The notes: generated from the letters alone by a model not told the origin. A DNA stretch of 64,000 bases from Sphingobacteriales bacterium 50-39 (GCA_001898505.1 MKTZ01000009.1:248001-312000), one strand, 5' to 3'; shown: positions 26,144-36,025, counted from the stretch's first letter. Numbers and translations: made by a program.

Positions 26144-27319
26144 ATGAAGATATTTACTATTGCGCTACTCCTGGCAGGCTCCAATTTGGCCGCTCAGGAA
26201 CTTTATCAGGCGCCGCCAGGCGCTCACTCCCGTGTCAGTAGTTTTGAGAACCTGAATGGCGCAAAGGGGCAGGGTGGTAAGCGCAATGCAACTGCTAAAG
26301 GACATGCATTCGAGTCCCTAAAGGCCGGAGAGCGTAAAACGCTTTTAGATATACACGGGGCCGGAAGGCTACAGCGAATGTGGTGTACCATATCTGACAG
26401 AAGTCCTAAGATGTTGCGAGCGCTGCGGCTGCAAATGTACTGGGATGGGGCCGTCAAGCCGGCCGTAGATGTTCCGTTCGGGGATTTCTTTGCCGCGGCA
26501 TTGCAACCCGTGGCTTTTCAATCCGCGCTGTTCAGCAATCCGGAAGGCAGGAGTTTCAACTGCATCATTCCTATGCCATTCCGCACAGCCGCCAGGGTTG
26601 TGTTAACCAATGAAAGCAGCCAGGACCTGGAGCTGTTTTTCTTCGACATCGATTATATCACTTTGCCAAACCTGGGATCTGGAGATCTCTATTTTCATGC
26701 CTGCTGGAGCCGGACCCGAAATGCGCCCGTAGGGCAGGACGCTGTGCTGTTGCCAACAGTTGTTGGCAGAGGCCGGCTGCTTGGAGTAAGCGTGGGAGTA
26801 AATGTCAATCCTGTGTATGGGAGCACCTGGTGGGGCGAGGGAGAGGTAAAAGCCTGGCTGGACGGGGATACCAGGTATCCAACAATCAACGGCACCGGCG
26901 CCGAGGACTATATCGGTACCGGCTGGGGGGAAGGAAGGTTTGCACATCAATACCAGGGATGCCTGCTGGCGGATAGCCCGAAGAACCAGTATGCGTTTTA
27001 CCGGTGGCATATGCCGGATGCCATCTATTTCGACAAAGATTGCAGGGTCGGCATACAGCAGATAGGCGGGTATTTTGCGGACTCGGTGATTGCCATGCAG
27101 ACCAGAGGCGTTCCATTGAAACCTATATCCCTGGCTGGCCCTGGCGGCTTTCGAGGTTTGTTCGAGCCAGGGCAGGAAGGAGCCCTTGCCAAGGCTGTGC
27201 ATGGTGACTGGCTGAACTTTTACCGGAGTGATGACTATGCCGCCACCACCTATTTTTATTTGGATCGTCCTGCAAGCAATTTGCCTGCGTTGGCGCGGGT
27301 GAATGAACGCCTCCCGTGA
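26144..27319 (+). CDS. DUF2961 / GH172-like secreted glycosidase
   Basis: A 391-residue protein with a signal peptide ending near SNLAAQE. It carries family signatures: the N-terminal SFENLNGAKGQGGKRNATAKGHAF and TLLDIHGAGRLQRMWCT, and GTGAEDYIGTGWGEG with FAHQYQGCL near 248-277. Characterised GH172 members act on fructofuranosyl or arabinofuranosyl linkages; the substrate here is unknown. It starts 15 nt after the permease gene, so the two may be cotranscribed. Confidence 0.85.
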   Translation: MKIFTIALLLAGSNLAAQELYQAPPGAHSRVSSFENLNGAKGQGGKRNATAKGHAFESLKAGERKTLLDIHGAGRLQRMWCTISDRSPKMLRALRLQMYWDGAVKPAVDVPFGDFFAAALQPVAFQSALFSNPEGRSFNCIIPMPFRTAARVVLTNESSQDLELFFFDIDYITLPNLGSGDLYFHACWSRTRNAPVGQDAVLLPTVVGRGRLLGVSVGVNVNPVYGSTWWGEGEVKAWLDGDTRYPTINGTGAEDYIGTGWGEGRFAHQYQGCLLADSPKNQYAFYRWHMPDAIYFDKDCRVGIQQIGGYFADSVIAMQTRGVPLKPISLAGPGGFRGLFEPGQEGALAKAVHGDWLNFYRSDDYAATTYFYLDRPASNLPALARVNERLP

Positions 27320-27334
27320 GCGGGATTTTTTAGT

Positions 27335-27342
27335 TAATTTTG
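27335..27342 (+). promoter_or_regulatory. Candidate -7 promoter element TAATTTTG
   Basis: An exact TAnnTTTG match 24 nt before the helicase start codon at 27367. No TTTG at the -33 position. It gives the helicase its own promoter independent of the upstream pair. Confidence 0.5.
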
Positions 27343-27366
27343 CAGGTCCCAATCGGGCCTACCATC

Positions 27367-30300
27367 ATGCTGAACCCTGTCAAAGCCGAACAATATCTTT
27401 CCGAACTGGAGCTGATCCGGGGCTCTCGTATCGCACTTCCCCCCCGGATAATGGCTCTGGGCAAACTGTTCGACCGCGTGGTAAAAGCTATCACGACCGA
27501 TGAGATGGTGGCATTCCGCAACTTTTATGCGCGATTTCGCTATCTGCTGGCTACGCTGCCGTTGCGGGATGTGGAGCGACGCAACCTGGAGAATTTCCGG
27601 AGACTGCTGAAGGACAGGGAGAAGACAAATGAAAAAGCCTTCGAGCAGGGCGGTATGCTGATGAAGCAGCTGCTGGTCCTTTCATCGGGGGAGCAGCCGG
27701 AGAAGGAAGCCGGATACCAGGAAGGGTATTTCACCCGCCTGTATCCCAAAAGAAACTATACTAAACTCACCGATCTTAAACTCCTCTGTTCATCCTGGAC
27801 GGAACTGCAAAATGACAATGGGAAAATATATTTTATTTTGTCAGCCTATGACCTCGAAGATCTGGGTGAGCTGGTAAAGATCGTTGTCCGCAGAGATGAA
27901 TATTACAACTACACACAGATACGGGCATGGCTAAAAGAAAATGCTATTCTATATGTCCAAAATATCCGGCCCATTGGCGAAGAAGGGAATGAATACGAAA
28001 CCACGTTCGACACGCTGATCACGCTGGAGCCTGACTACCTGGTGGATGCAACGGAAGTAGGGGAATGCTATACCAATTATGGCGCTTATAGCGACCTGTT
28101 CTTTCTCAATCGCCTGGTAAGCGACCTGCCAGGGGCTGCAGCTTTAAAGGGTAGCATTGTCGGCTATTATCTGGACGAATTGGTTCGGGACCCTCAGCGG
28201 GATAAAGAGGAAATTTACCTCAACGCTCAGCGGCTTTATGCCATGAAGGCGGCGCAGTTAGGGAAAAGAGAAATGCAGGAAGTCCGGAAGTCTATTTATA
28301 CCGAACATTTACCCAATATCATGAAACTGGTGGGGCGCGAGGCGACCAAGGAGCTCTGGATCGAACCTACCTATTTCTCCACTGAGTACGGTCTGCAGGG
28401 AAGGTTGGACCTTCTTTGCAAGAAGGATGGGGTTCAGGATATCATCGAACTAAAGAGTGGCAGCTCCCCCAATCCCAATGCAGGCAGGATGGCATTCCCC
28501 AACCACAAAATGCAGGTGGTGTGCTATGATATGATGTTGGAAAGCACTTATGGAAAAGACAGGAAAGGATTCAACGCCGTATTTTATTCAAAATGTCAGA
28601 TCTCTCCTTATCGCCATCTGGTAAGCGAGCACAGGGAGAAAATGCAGATCCTGGAGCAGCGTAATGAGATCGTAGCGCAGATATATAGATTGGCCACCAA
28701 AGATTTTTCTGTGTTGGAGAGGATCAAGGTCCAGGGGATACAAGGGCTGCCTGTGTTCAAGGACCAGGTGCTGACCCTTTTTCAAAAGGCGTATGAGCCG
28801 GGGAGGATCGCCACGGAATACTACCAGGAGATGGTGTCTTTTCTCATCCGGGAGAATATCAATACCAAGGTGGGGAACCTATTGAAGGAGGATGAGGAAG
28901 ATCAGCCTAACGGATTTGCGGGCTTATGGCTGGATAATCTCGAAGTCAAGCTGGATGATTTTCGCATCATTTATGACCTGGAGACCGTGGAGATCCGGGA
29001 AGGGCAGGGTTATGTTCATTTGAATTTCACCCGGAAGATAGATCACGCATTTCGAAAGGGCGATCTGGTGATCCTTTATCCTAAATCGGATGACGGCTAC
29101 CACGTCCTTCATCATCATATTTTAAAAGGCAGCCTGGATGAGGTACACCCGGACAGGCTCGTTGTCTGTCTCAATAACAAACAGACCGACTATAAATTCA
29201 TCCGGGATCATAAGACTTGGGCGGTAGAGCCTGATATTTTCGAGAAGAACTATTGGAGTGGCATTTCCTGTCTTTTTAATGTGTTGACAGCTAGTGCGCG
29301 GAAGAAGAAGATATTGTTTGGGCATGAGCAACCTGTATTTTTACGGGAACAGCTGTATACGAGTGTAGGGTTGACGGAGACACAACGGGATGTCCTTCAG
29401 CAGGCCCTGGATGCACGGGATTATTACTTATTGCAAGGCCCCCCCGGCACGGGTAAGACCAGCACCTTTTTGGTGAACTATGTAAGGGAGGGCCTTCGTA
29501 GGGCGGGTAAACCCATAGTGGTGCTGGCTTTTACCAACAAGGCAGTGGACAAGATATGCGAAGCCTTTCGGAAACCCAGAGAGGGAGCTTCGATACCTTA
29601 TCTCCGCCTGGGTAGCCGGCATGTACAAGATAATAATCTTTTTACCGAGCAGATAAAGGACGACGATAACCCGGACAGTTGGCGGAAGATCATCGATGGG
29701 CATAAGGTCTTTGTCAGTACCGTGACCACCTTTCATAACAACTGGCAATTGCTGCGGCAATTTATTCCCTTTAACGAGGTGGTGGTGGATGAAGCGTCCC
29801 AGCTGACGGAGGCTGTCCTTAGCAGTGTGCTGACCCTATTTGACAAGTTTGTGTTGATCGGGGACCATAAGCAGCTGCCTGCCGTCATTACCCAGGACGA
29901 CCATCTGTGTCGCATCAATAGCACGTACCTGAACCAACTGGGTATATATGATCTTCGGGTATCCCTTTTTGAAAGATTGATGGATAATGCCCGTCGCAAG
30001 GGATGGACCGAGGCTTATGGCCAGCTTCGTGACCATTACCGGATGCATGAGGATATTGCGGCCCTGATCACGAAGCACTACCGGGTGGAGCTGAAAGCTG
30101 GTCTTTCCAGCCAGTCGAGCCGGGCGCCGGTGTATTCCCTGCCGGAAGGGCATTTCCTGCGTTCCTTGGCTGATCAGCGGGTAGCATTTGTGGAGACGCC
30201 TGCCGAAGGAGGACCAAAGAGGAACGATAAGGAGGCCTTGATGGCGGCTACTATTGTTCATGAATTGGTGGCCACCGGCGCTGTGCGGCCTGCCGACATC

Positions 30301-30651
30301 GGCATTATTACACCTTTTAGGGCACAAATAGCAGCTATCAAGGAACATCTCCGGCCCGAGCTGTTACGTGGTGAGGAGCTCATCATCGACACCGTAGAGC
30401 GCTACCAGGGTGACGAGCGCAAGGTCATTATCTTCTCCACCACTATCCAGGATGCCCGCCAGATCCGAACCATACAAAGCGTAGCGGAGGATGAGGTGTC
30501 GCTGGTGGACAGGAAGCTGCTCGTGTGTGTTTCCAGGGCGGTGGAGCAGCTGATCATTATTGGTAACTCAAGAGCATTATCTGCCTCGGAGTCTTACCGG
30601 GAACTTCTGGCTGCCATCGGCGCCAAATTAAGTTACTCCGCAAAATACTGA
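27367..30651 (+). CDS. Dna2-like SF1 helicase with PD-(D/E)xK nuclease domain
   Basis: A 1094-residue protein read from the ATG at 27367; a TTG at 27340 lies inside the candidate promoter. The middle holds a Cas4/RecB-like nuclease: GLQGRLDLL near 343-351, then IIELKSG (E about 361, K about 363) and a downstream QVVCYDMML. The C-terminal half is a superfamily 1B helicase with Walker A LLQGPPGTGKTSTF near 689-702, VVVDEASQLTEA near 805-816, GDHKQLPAV, DHYRMHEDI and DTVERYQGDERKVI. Dna2-like proteins of this build process DNA ends in repair or defence. The N-terminal ~300 residues were not recognised. Its last 19 nt overlap the convergent dipeptidase gene. Confidence 0.88.
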   Translation: MLNPVKAEQYLSELELIRGSRIALPPRIMALGKLFDRVVKAITTDEMVAFRNFYARFRYLLATLPLRDVERRNLENFRRLLKDREKTNEKAFEQGGMLMKQLLVLSSGEQPEKEAGYQEGYFTRLYPKRNYTKLTDLKLLCSSWTELQNDNGKIYFILSAYDLEDLGELVKIVVRRDEYYNYTQIRAWLKENAILYVQNIRPIGEEGNEYETTFDTLITLEPDYLVDATEVGECYTNYGAYSDLFFLNRLVSDLPGAAALKGSIVGYYLDELVRDPQRDKEEIYLNAQRLYAMKAAQLGKREMQEVRKSIYTEHLPNIMKLVGREATKELWIEPTYFSTEYGLQGRLDLLCKKDGVQDIIELKSGSSPNPNAGRMAFPNHKMQVVCYDMMLESTYGKDRKGFNAVFYSKCQISPYRHLVSEHREKMQILEQRNEIVAQIYRLATKDFSVLERIKVQGIQGLPVFKDQVLTLFQKAYEPGRIATEYYQEMVSFLIRENINTKVGNLLKEDEEDQPNGFAGLWLDNLEVKLDDFRIIYDLETVEIREGQGYVHLNFTRKIDHAFRKGDLVILYPKSDDGYHVLHHHILKGSLDEVHPDRLVVCLNNKQTDYKFIRDHKTWAVEPDIFEKNYWSGISCLFNVLTASARKKKILFGHEQPVFLREQLYTSVGLTETQRDVLQQALDARDYYLLQGPPGTGKTSTFLVNYVREGLRRAGKPIVVLAFTNKAVDKICEAFRKPREGASIPYLRLGSRHVQDNNLFTEQIKDDDNPDSWRKIIDGHKVFVSTVTTFHNNWQLLRQFIPFNEVVVDEASQLTEAVLSSVLTLFDKFVLIGDHKQLPAVITQDDHLCRINSTYLNQLGIYDLRVSLFERLMDNARRKGWTEAYGQLRDHYRMHEDIAALITKHYRVELKAGLSSQSSRAPVYSLPEGHFLRSLADQRVAFVETPAEGGPKRNDKEALMAATIVHELVATGAVRPADIGIITPFRAQIAAIKEHLRPELLRGEELIIDTVERYQGDERKVIIFSTTIQDARQIRTIQSVAEDEVSLVDRKLLVCVSRAVEQLIIIGNSRALSASESYRELLAAIGAKLSYSAKY

Positions 30652-31994
30652 TGAAAATACGGTATGGTCTCGATGCCCTTATAAAAGTTCGCTATATCAT
30701 ATTTTTCATTGGGGGAATGGAGATTGTCGCTATCCAACCCAAATCCCATAAAGACGATCTTTATACCCAGCTCCTTCTCGAAAAGACTGCAGATCGGAAT
30801 GCTACCTCCGCCTCGCACCGGGACTGGGTCCTTCCCAAAAGTAGCCTTGATAGCTTTGGCGGCGGATTGATAGGCTTTGCTGTCGATGGGTGTCATATAG
30901 GGCTCGCCTCCATGATGCTCTTCTGCTTTGACGGTGACCCCGGCCGGAGCTATATCCTGGAAATATTTCAATAGCTTTTCGGTGATCTTGGCAGAGGGCT
31001 GATTGGGTACCAGCCTTGCAGAAATTTTAGCCGTAGCCCTGGAAGGAAGTACGGTTTTGGAACCCTCTCCCGTATAGCCGCCCCAGATACCATTGAGTTC
31101 CAACGTTGGCCGGATGCCTGTACGTTCGTTGGTGGTATAGCCTTTCTCACCCCATAGTTCCTTTATACCCAGGTCGGCCTTGTATTCCTTTTCATCAAAA
31201 GGCGCTGCCGCCATTAGCTTTCTCTCTGCTGTCGTGGCTTCAACTACATCATCGTAAAAGCCGGGGATAGTGATATGGTTATTCTCGTCGTGACAGGAAG
31301 CGATCATTTTGGCCAGGATAGTGATTGGATTGGCAACGGCGCCGCCATATACCCCGCTGTGCAGGTCCCTGTTCGGGCCGGTGACTTCTACCTGAATATA
31401 GGACAGCCCCCGCACGCCCACGTCGATGGACGGGTGTTCCAGACTGATCATCGCCGTATCGCTGATGAGGATGACATCGGCCTTCAGGAGATCCTTATGC
31501 GTAGTGACAAATTTTGCCAGATTGGGGCTACCTACCTCTTCTTCTCCTTCGATGATGAATTTGACATTGGTCAGCATGGTGCCTGTATTGACCATGGTCT
31601 CCAGCGCCTTGACATGCATATAGAACTGCCCTTTGTCGTCGGCTGAGCCGCGGGCAAAGATCTTCCCATCCTTAATGATGGGGTCGAAGGGGCCGCTGTG
31701 CCAGAGTTCCAGAGGGTCTGCCGGTTGCACGTCATAATGACCATAAACAAGGACAGTGGGCTTGGAAGGGTCGATGATCTTTTCCGCATAGACGACGGGA
31801 TGACCTTCGGTGGGATAGATCGTCGCCTTGTCGGCGCCTGCCTGGAGAAGGGACTGTTTTACGGCTTCGGCGCATTTAGTCATGTCGGCCTTATGCTCGC
31901 TGCGGGCGCTGATAGAAGGTATGCGGAGAAGGTCCAGCAATTCGTTGAGGAAACGTTCTTTATTTTTTTCCTGGTAGTCTTTCCAAGCTTTCAT
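30633..31994 (-). CDS. M20-family dipeptidase
   Basis: Read from the ATG at 31994 (MKAWKDYQEKNKERFL); an ATG at 32048 adds 18 residues not typical of the family. The 453-residue cytoplasmic metallopeptidase shows all zinc-site motifs: LVYGHYDVQP, GSADDKGQ, IEGEEEVGSPN, SDTAM and DNLHSPNEKY. Close relatives cleave dipeptides and beta-alanyl or related substrates. Convergent 19-nt overlap with the helicase gene end. Confidence 0.92.
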   Translation of the reverse strand: MKAWKDYQEKNKERFLNELLDLLRIPSISARSEHKADMTKCAEAVKQSLLQAGADKATIYPTEGHPVVYAEKIIDPSKPTVLVYGHYDVQPADPLELWHSGPFDPIIKDGKIFARGSADDKGQFYMHVKALETMVNTGTMLTNVKFIIEGEEEVGSPNLAKFVTTHKDLLKADVILISDTAMISLEHPSIDVGVRGLSYIQVEVTGPNRDLHSGVYGGAVANPITILAKMIASCHDENNHITIPGFYDDVVEATTAERKLMAAAPFDEKEYKADLGIKELWGEKGYTTNERTGIRPTLELNGIWGGYTGEGSKTVLPSRATAKISARLVPNQPSAKITEKLLKYFQDIAPAGVTVKAEEHHGGEPYMTPIDSKAYQSAAKAIKATFGKDPVPVRGGGSIPICSLFEKELGIKIVFMGFGLDSDNLHSPNEKYDIANFYKGIETIPYFHQYFAE

Positions 31995-32257
31995 GATCTT
32001 GCGGTTTTTGGAAAGGCAAATATAGTGGTTTTGGGAAAGCACAGCCATGTTGTCCGCGGCAATCTTGCGGCCTGCTACAAATAACCATATATTCTACTCA
32101 AGAATATGCCATTTGGATAATTAATTCTCCGTCTTAGATAGTTTAAAAAAACTAATTTAAATCCCGATCCATTTTCGATCCGCCCTTGGTAACCGTATTT
32201 TGGAGAAGGCTTTTAGTGGCAAATGGAATCCTATTATTTGTTAAAGCCTTTCCTATT

Positions 32258-32719
32258 ATGCCTATTAACGGGACATTTACTACGTTCGATCTGCAACGTG
32301 GATATAAAGCCATCGCTTATATAGACCAACACTATCGGGATAAGATACCCCCAGAATGGCTTTCGGTTGACATCAATATAAACGTCAAGCTGCTGCAAAA
32401 GGTTTTTCAGCACTTAACCGGTCTAAGTATTCATGCCTATCAAAATAAGGTTCGAATCGAGCATGCGCTCGAGGAATTATTGGATTACAGTAAGCCAATC
32501 AAGGCCATTGCGTTCAAGAATGGATATAAATCTGTAACTCAATTTGGACGCCAGTTCAGGAAACAAAATGGGGTTAGTCCGCAGGATTATCGGCTCAGGC
32601 TATTGCAAGATGGGTTTCTATTTAATGAATCTATTATGGTTGTTGGGCATGATGCCATCAATGGTATGAACCCAATGAATGGAAATACCCGTGCCGAAAA
32701 AGGCGACATCTTTCCTTGA
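32258..32719 (+). CDS. AraC-type HTH protein
   Basis: A 153-residue protein from the ATG at 32258; an upstream TTG gives an unlikely start. The AraC DNA-binding domain fills about 15-115: ININVKLLQKVFQHLTG, IKAIAFKNGYKSVTQFGRQF, then RKQNGVSPQDYRLR. There is no separate sensor domain. The C-terminal ~30 residues run into a short tandem repeat in the DNA, so the end of the gene may have been altered. Confidence 0.7.
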   Translation: MPINGTFTTFDLQRGYKAIAYIDQHYRDKIPPEWLSVDININVKLLQKVFQHLTGLSIHAYQNKVRIEHALEELLDYSKPIKAIAFKNGYKSVTQFGRQFRKQNGVSPQDYRLRLLQDGFLFNESIMVVGHDAINGMNPMNGNTRAEKGDIFP

Positions 32720-32760
32720 AAAGGCGATAGTGTGACTTGAAAAGGCGATGGGGTGGGTAT
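32696..32760 (+). repeat. Three imperfect ~21-bp tandem repeats
   Basis: Three units start GAAAAGGCGA (first with an extra A) at 32696, 32718 and 32739. The first unit contains the end of the AraC-type gene. It may be a slippage product or a small protein-binding array. Confidence 0.6.
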
Positions 32761-32914
32761 AATTTGCATATTGTTAGCGGACAAACTTTGTGTATAGGAT
32801 TAAGGCTCCACGACTATTAGCAATCCCATATAAATACCTGGCAGCGGCGTGTTGTCAGTTGAATAAGGTTCCTGGCAAGGCGCCCTCCAGGTTTGTTTTT
32901 TAAAAAATTTCTGC

Positions 32915-33121
32915 ATGAGACATAGAATTATCATATCCTCCGGTAGTGTGTTGACTTATGCTGCTATTGTGATTAGCGGGCTTTTCTTCCTTGTCGGATG
33001 TTTGGCGCTATGGCTGCTGCAGACAGTTTTAGAGTTGCTGGCATTTCCTTTTATTCTTGGATTTGCTGTGGCGACGTTGGCGTATTTATTTATTCAAAGA
33101 AAAATGAGGCTGTCCATATGA
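32915..33121 (+). CDS. Small two-helix membrane protein
   Basis: A 68-residue, very hydrophobic protein with two membrane segments (about 11-35 and 38-58) and basic ends. Its stop overlaps the ATG of the next gene as ATGA at 33118, a sign of translational coupling, which supports it as a real gene. It opens the A+T-rich operon that includes the lyase/kinase. Function unknown. Confidence 0.55.
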   Translation: MRHRIIISSGSVLTYAAIVISGLFFLVGCLALWLLQTVLELLAFPFILGFAVATLAYLFIQRKMRLSI

Positions 33122-34650
33122 AACTGTTTTCTTTCTTAGCAGCTGGATTTGACAGCGGCTCTGGGGCACACAAAGAGAAGAAGATAGCGGCATTACCTTT
33201 CTGGAAGTTTGTATTTAATACCAAGATCAATAGACGTTATTTGGCTATCGCGATTGCAGGAACAATCGTACAGTTCGTTATTTTTAAAATGCTGTATCCT
33301 TTTCCAGATTTTATCTCTGATTCATATTGTTATATTGCAACGAATCTGTTCAACATGAATGTAAATTTATGGCCAGTAGGTTATTCAAAATTCTTATTAC
33401 TTATACATGCGATCACCCCATTAGACACTTTTCTGGTATTTATTCAGTATTTCCTTATAGAATTAAGTATATTGTATTTCTTTTTCAATATACTGTTTCT
33501 ATTCAGCTTAAGGAAGAATGCAATTAGAATACTGTTCATCTTTCTCTTTTTTAACCCTCTATTTCTTTACCTAGCAAATTGCGTACTAAGCGATGCTATA
33601 TTTTGTGCACTTAGTATTGTTTGGATGACGAAAATTTTTAGAATGCTTAGGAATCCTCACCCTAGAGATTGCATCATTTCCGCCATTTTGATCGGAATAT
33701 TATTTACGATAAGGTATACTGCTGTTTATTATCCCATTATTAATGCAATGTCATTTCTACTTTCAGAACAAAAGGTATGGGCGAAATTGACTGGCAGTTT
33801 ATCTCCTATAGCATTGATGATTCCTTTTGTTGTATATACTAAAAATGAAACCAAGAAAATAACAGGCACAGCTGAATTCTCCGTATTTGGCGGATGGCAA
33901 ATAGCTAATAACGCATTATATATGTATGATCACATAAATGTTCCGAAGAGCAAGTTGCCTCCAGCTACAGTTTCTTTAGACAATATGGTAAAAGAATATT
34001 TTACTACTATCCCACCCCAACAAAGAGACGTATCGACTATTGAGGGGACCTTTTTTATTAAGACTCAAAATGCACCTCTAAAAAAGTATCTTTTTTCACA
34101 TTATAAGTCCGAAGGCGCGATTGGCCAGTTTCATGATTGGGGTATGGTATCCCCGATTTATAAGGTATATGGAGCATACTTAATCGAAAAGTACCCAATA
34201 CCATTCATTAAATACTATATATTACCCAATATCGGGAATTATTTTACGCCTTATTTGGAAAAATTTAGCACCTATAATCTTGAGCAGGATAAAGTATGGC
34301 CATTGGCTCAATATTGGTTTCAGTATAACACTCTTGAAATTAGATCCGTTTCCAAAACACTTCAGGGTAGGTTGTTTGCAACATACCCATCATTTTTTTT
34401 CTCGTTGAACCTGATATACATCTTTACATTCGTACTGATGCTCGCCAATCGATGGTTTAGTTATATGGCTTCATTTTTAAGGAGGGCGATTATTCTTTCA
34501 GCAATATTTCTTATTGTCAATTTCTGCTTTAGTGTTTTCTCCACACCTGTTGTTTTGAGATACCAGGTTGTGCCAATGATAATTCTGGCTGCTTTTTCGT
34601 TGATATTATTAGACTATAAACCTGAAGAAGATGTACCCGGAAACGTTTAA
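33118..34650 (+). CDS. Polytopic membrane protein, GT-C glycosyltransferase-like
   Basis: A 510-residue protein from the ATG at 33118, preferred over 32998 because of the ATGA overlap with the upstream gene. It has around ten hydrophobic segments. The first outside loop carries FPDFISDSYCYI and WPVGYSKF, and a later segment has ANCVLSDAIFCAL. A loop with acidic residue followed by a P-x-GY element is usual in lipid-linked-sugar glycosyltransferases of the GT-C fold. That assignment is by pattern only. The gene overlaps the lyase/kinase gene by 20 nt, so the two are likely translated together. Confidence 0.55.
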   Translation: MKLFSFLAAGFDSGSGAHKEKKIAALPFWKFVFNTKINRRYLAIAIAGTIVQFVIFKMLYPFPDFISDSYCYIATNLFNMNVNLWPVGYSKFLLLIHAITPLDTFLVFIQYFLIELSILYFFFNILFLFSLRKNAIRILFIFLFFNPLFLYLANCVLSDAIFCALSIVWMTKIFRMLRNPHPRDCIISAILIGILFTIRYTAVYYPIINAMSFLLSEQKVWAKLTGSLSPIALMIPFVVYTKNETKKITGTAEFSVFGGWQIANNALYMYDHINVPKSKLPPATVSLDNMVKEYFTTIPPQQRDVSTIEGTFFIKTQNAPLKKYLFSHYKSEGAIGQFHDWGMVSPIYKVYGAYLIEKYPIPFIKYYILPNIGNYFTPYLEKFSTYNLEQDKVWPLAQYWFQYNTLEIRSVSKTLQGRLFATYPSFFFSLNLIYIFTFVLMLANRWFSYMASFLRRAIILSAIFLIVNFCFSVFSTPVVLRYQVVPMIILAAFSLILLDYKPEEDVPGNV

Positions 34651-36022
34651 AATTGATACAAGGGAGAAGGTTGCTCACTTCTATGAGTATAGTCCTATAC
34701 TGGATAAATTTGAAATCAAGTACCTTGAGGATGAATACTGGCTAATATGTGGAACTTTATCCTTTGATAATAAGTGGATACTTATGTTGGCAATGCGTAC
34801 AAGTCAAACACCGAAGGTATTGGAGGATATTTTGGATTTATTAAGTGAACGAGAAGTTCCATTCAGGATAATAAAAAATCAAGTCTTACATTATCAGTTA
34901 AATTCAAACTTTGTTAGCCTGGGTGAGTCTGCAAAGGCGTTCACAATCTTTACAAGATCGGATGATGAATGTGCGTATCTTATCCCGAAGCTACAGGTAT
35001 TGACAAATCAATACAGTGGCCCTCAGATTGAGGGAGCCCTAAAGATTGGAAGTATTCTTTATGTGGCTCACAGCAAAATAACTAAATTAAATGGTTCTGG
35101 GTTTGAATTCAGCTTTAAAAAACCTAAGCCTTCTGCATTACCGATCAGATTGAAAAGGGATGACCTAATAGCGCCGAATCCATTTAAGAAAATTATAGGA
35201 AGAAATTATATACTCATCGAAACGATTCGTGATGATGCTAAATGCAGTATATATAAGGCCATTAAATTTAAGAAACTTAGATTTGAGCTTTGTATTATAA
35301 AGCGTGGCAAGGCACATCATAATGATGACCATTTCGATAGAGATATTAGGGATCGGCTGATTTGGCAACACAGGGTTATTTGCAAGTTGCAAGACAAACT
35401 TAGAACTGCAAAAGTGATCAGTATCTTTAAAGAATCTGAAGATATCTGTCTCGTTCTGGAACACGTTGAAGGGGTTATACTGGAGCACAAAATGTTTTAT
35501 ATTAAGAAAAACCTTCCATGGAGGTTGTTAAAATCAGAAGACCGGAGTGCTATATTAAAATATTACTTGAAAATTATTAGCATAATTCGTATTATTCATG
35601 AGAATGATTATGTACATAGAGACATTACCCTCGCAAATTTCATTGTATTGCCGGATGATGAGCTGTGTATCCTGGATTTTGAGTTGTCTTATTCCCTTCA
35701 ATACAATGAGCCAGATCCTCCGTTTACTTTAGGAACATTGGGCTATATATCTCCAGAGCAACAGTATATGTTAAAGCCATCGCGTGAACAGGATATATTT
35801 TCAGTTGGGGTTTTGCTTTTACATAGCATTACTGGCATTGCACCAATACATTTCTTTAACGATCACAAGGACGACCTTTTGAATATAATTGAAGAAGTTT
35901 GTGATAGTAACATTCTTAGTGATTTAATCAAGCAATGTATCTCTCCACATCCAGAGGAAAGGCCTATGTTAAAATGCATAGAGAACGAAATAAAAAAAGA
36001 ACTATCAAAATTTAATTTTTAA
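34631..36022 (+). CDS. LanKC-like lyase/kinase protein lacking the cyclase domain
   Basis: A 463-residue protein. Residues 48-150 follow the pattern of the N-terminal lyase region of class III lanthipeptide synthetases: KWILMLAMRTSQTPKVLEDI, EREVPFRIIKN, NSNFVSLGESAKAFTIFTRSDDE (split by eye), then YSGPQIEG. Residues 190-460 are a protein kinase: ATP-site lysine K224 in CIIKRGKAHH, catalytic HRDITLAN at 329-336, DFE at 349-351 as in LanKC enzymes in place of DFG, and SPEQ near 374. LanKC proteins continue with a LanC-like cyclase, but this one stops after the kinase. By family, it would phosphorylate Ser/Thr and eliminate phosphate; lyase residues look partly degenerate, so it may be only a kinase. 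It is followed by redox and small-peptide genes. Confidence 0.7.
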   Translation: MYPETFKIDTREKVAHFYEYSPILDKFEIKYLEDEYWLICGTLSFDNKWILMLAMRTSQTPKVLEDILDLLSEREVPFRIIKNQVLHYQLNSNFVSLGESAKAFTIFTRSDDECAYLIPKLQVLTNQYSGPQIEGALKIGSILYVAHSKITKLNGSGFEFSFKKPKPSALPIRLKRDDLIAPNPFKKIIGRNYILIETIRDDAKCSIYKAIKFKKLRFELCIIKRGKAHHNDDHFDRDIRDRLIWQHRVICKLQDKLRTAKVISIFKESEDICLVLEHVEGVILEHKMFYIKKNLPWRLLKSEDRSAILKYYLKIISIIRIIHENDYVHRDITLANFIVLPDDELCILDFELSYSLQYNEPDPPFTLGTLGYISPEQQYMLKPSREQDIFSVGVLLLHSITGIAPIHFFNDHKDDLLNIIEEVCDSNILSDLIKQCISPHPEERPMLKCIENEIKKELSKFNF

Positions 36023-36025
36023 TGT

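Noticed and set aside
32696-32760. CRISPR array
   Set aside because: Only three imperfect units directly abutting each other, without spacers and without cas genes.
34631-36022. Full class III/IV lanthipeptide synthetase
   Set aside because: The protein ends just after the kinase domain; there is no LanC-like cyclase here or in a neighbouring gene, and the lyase residues are partly degenerate.
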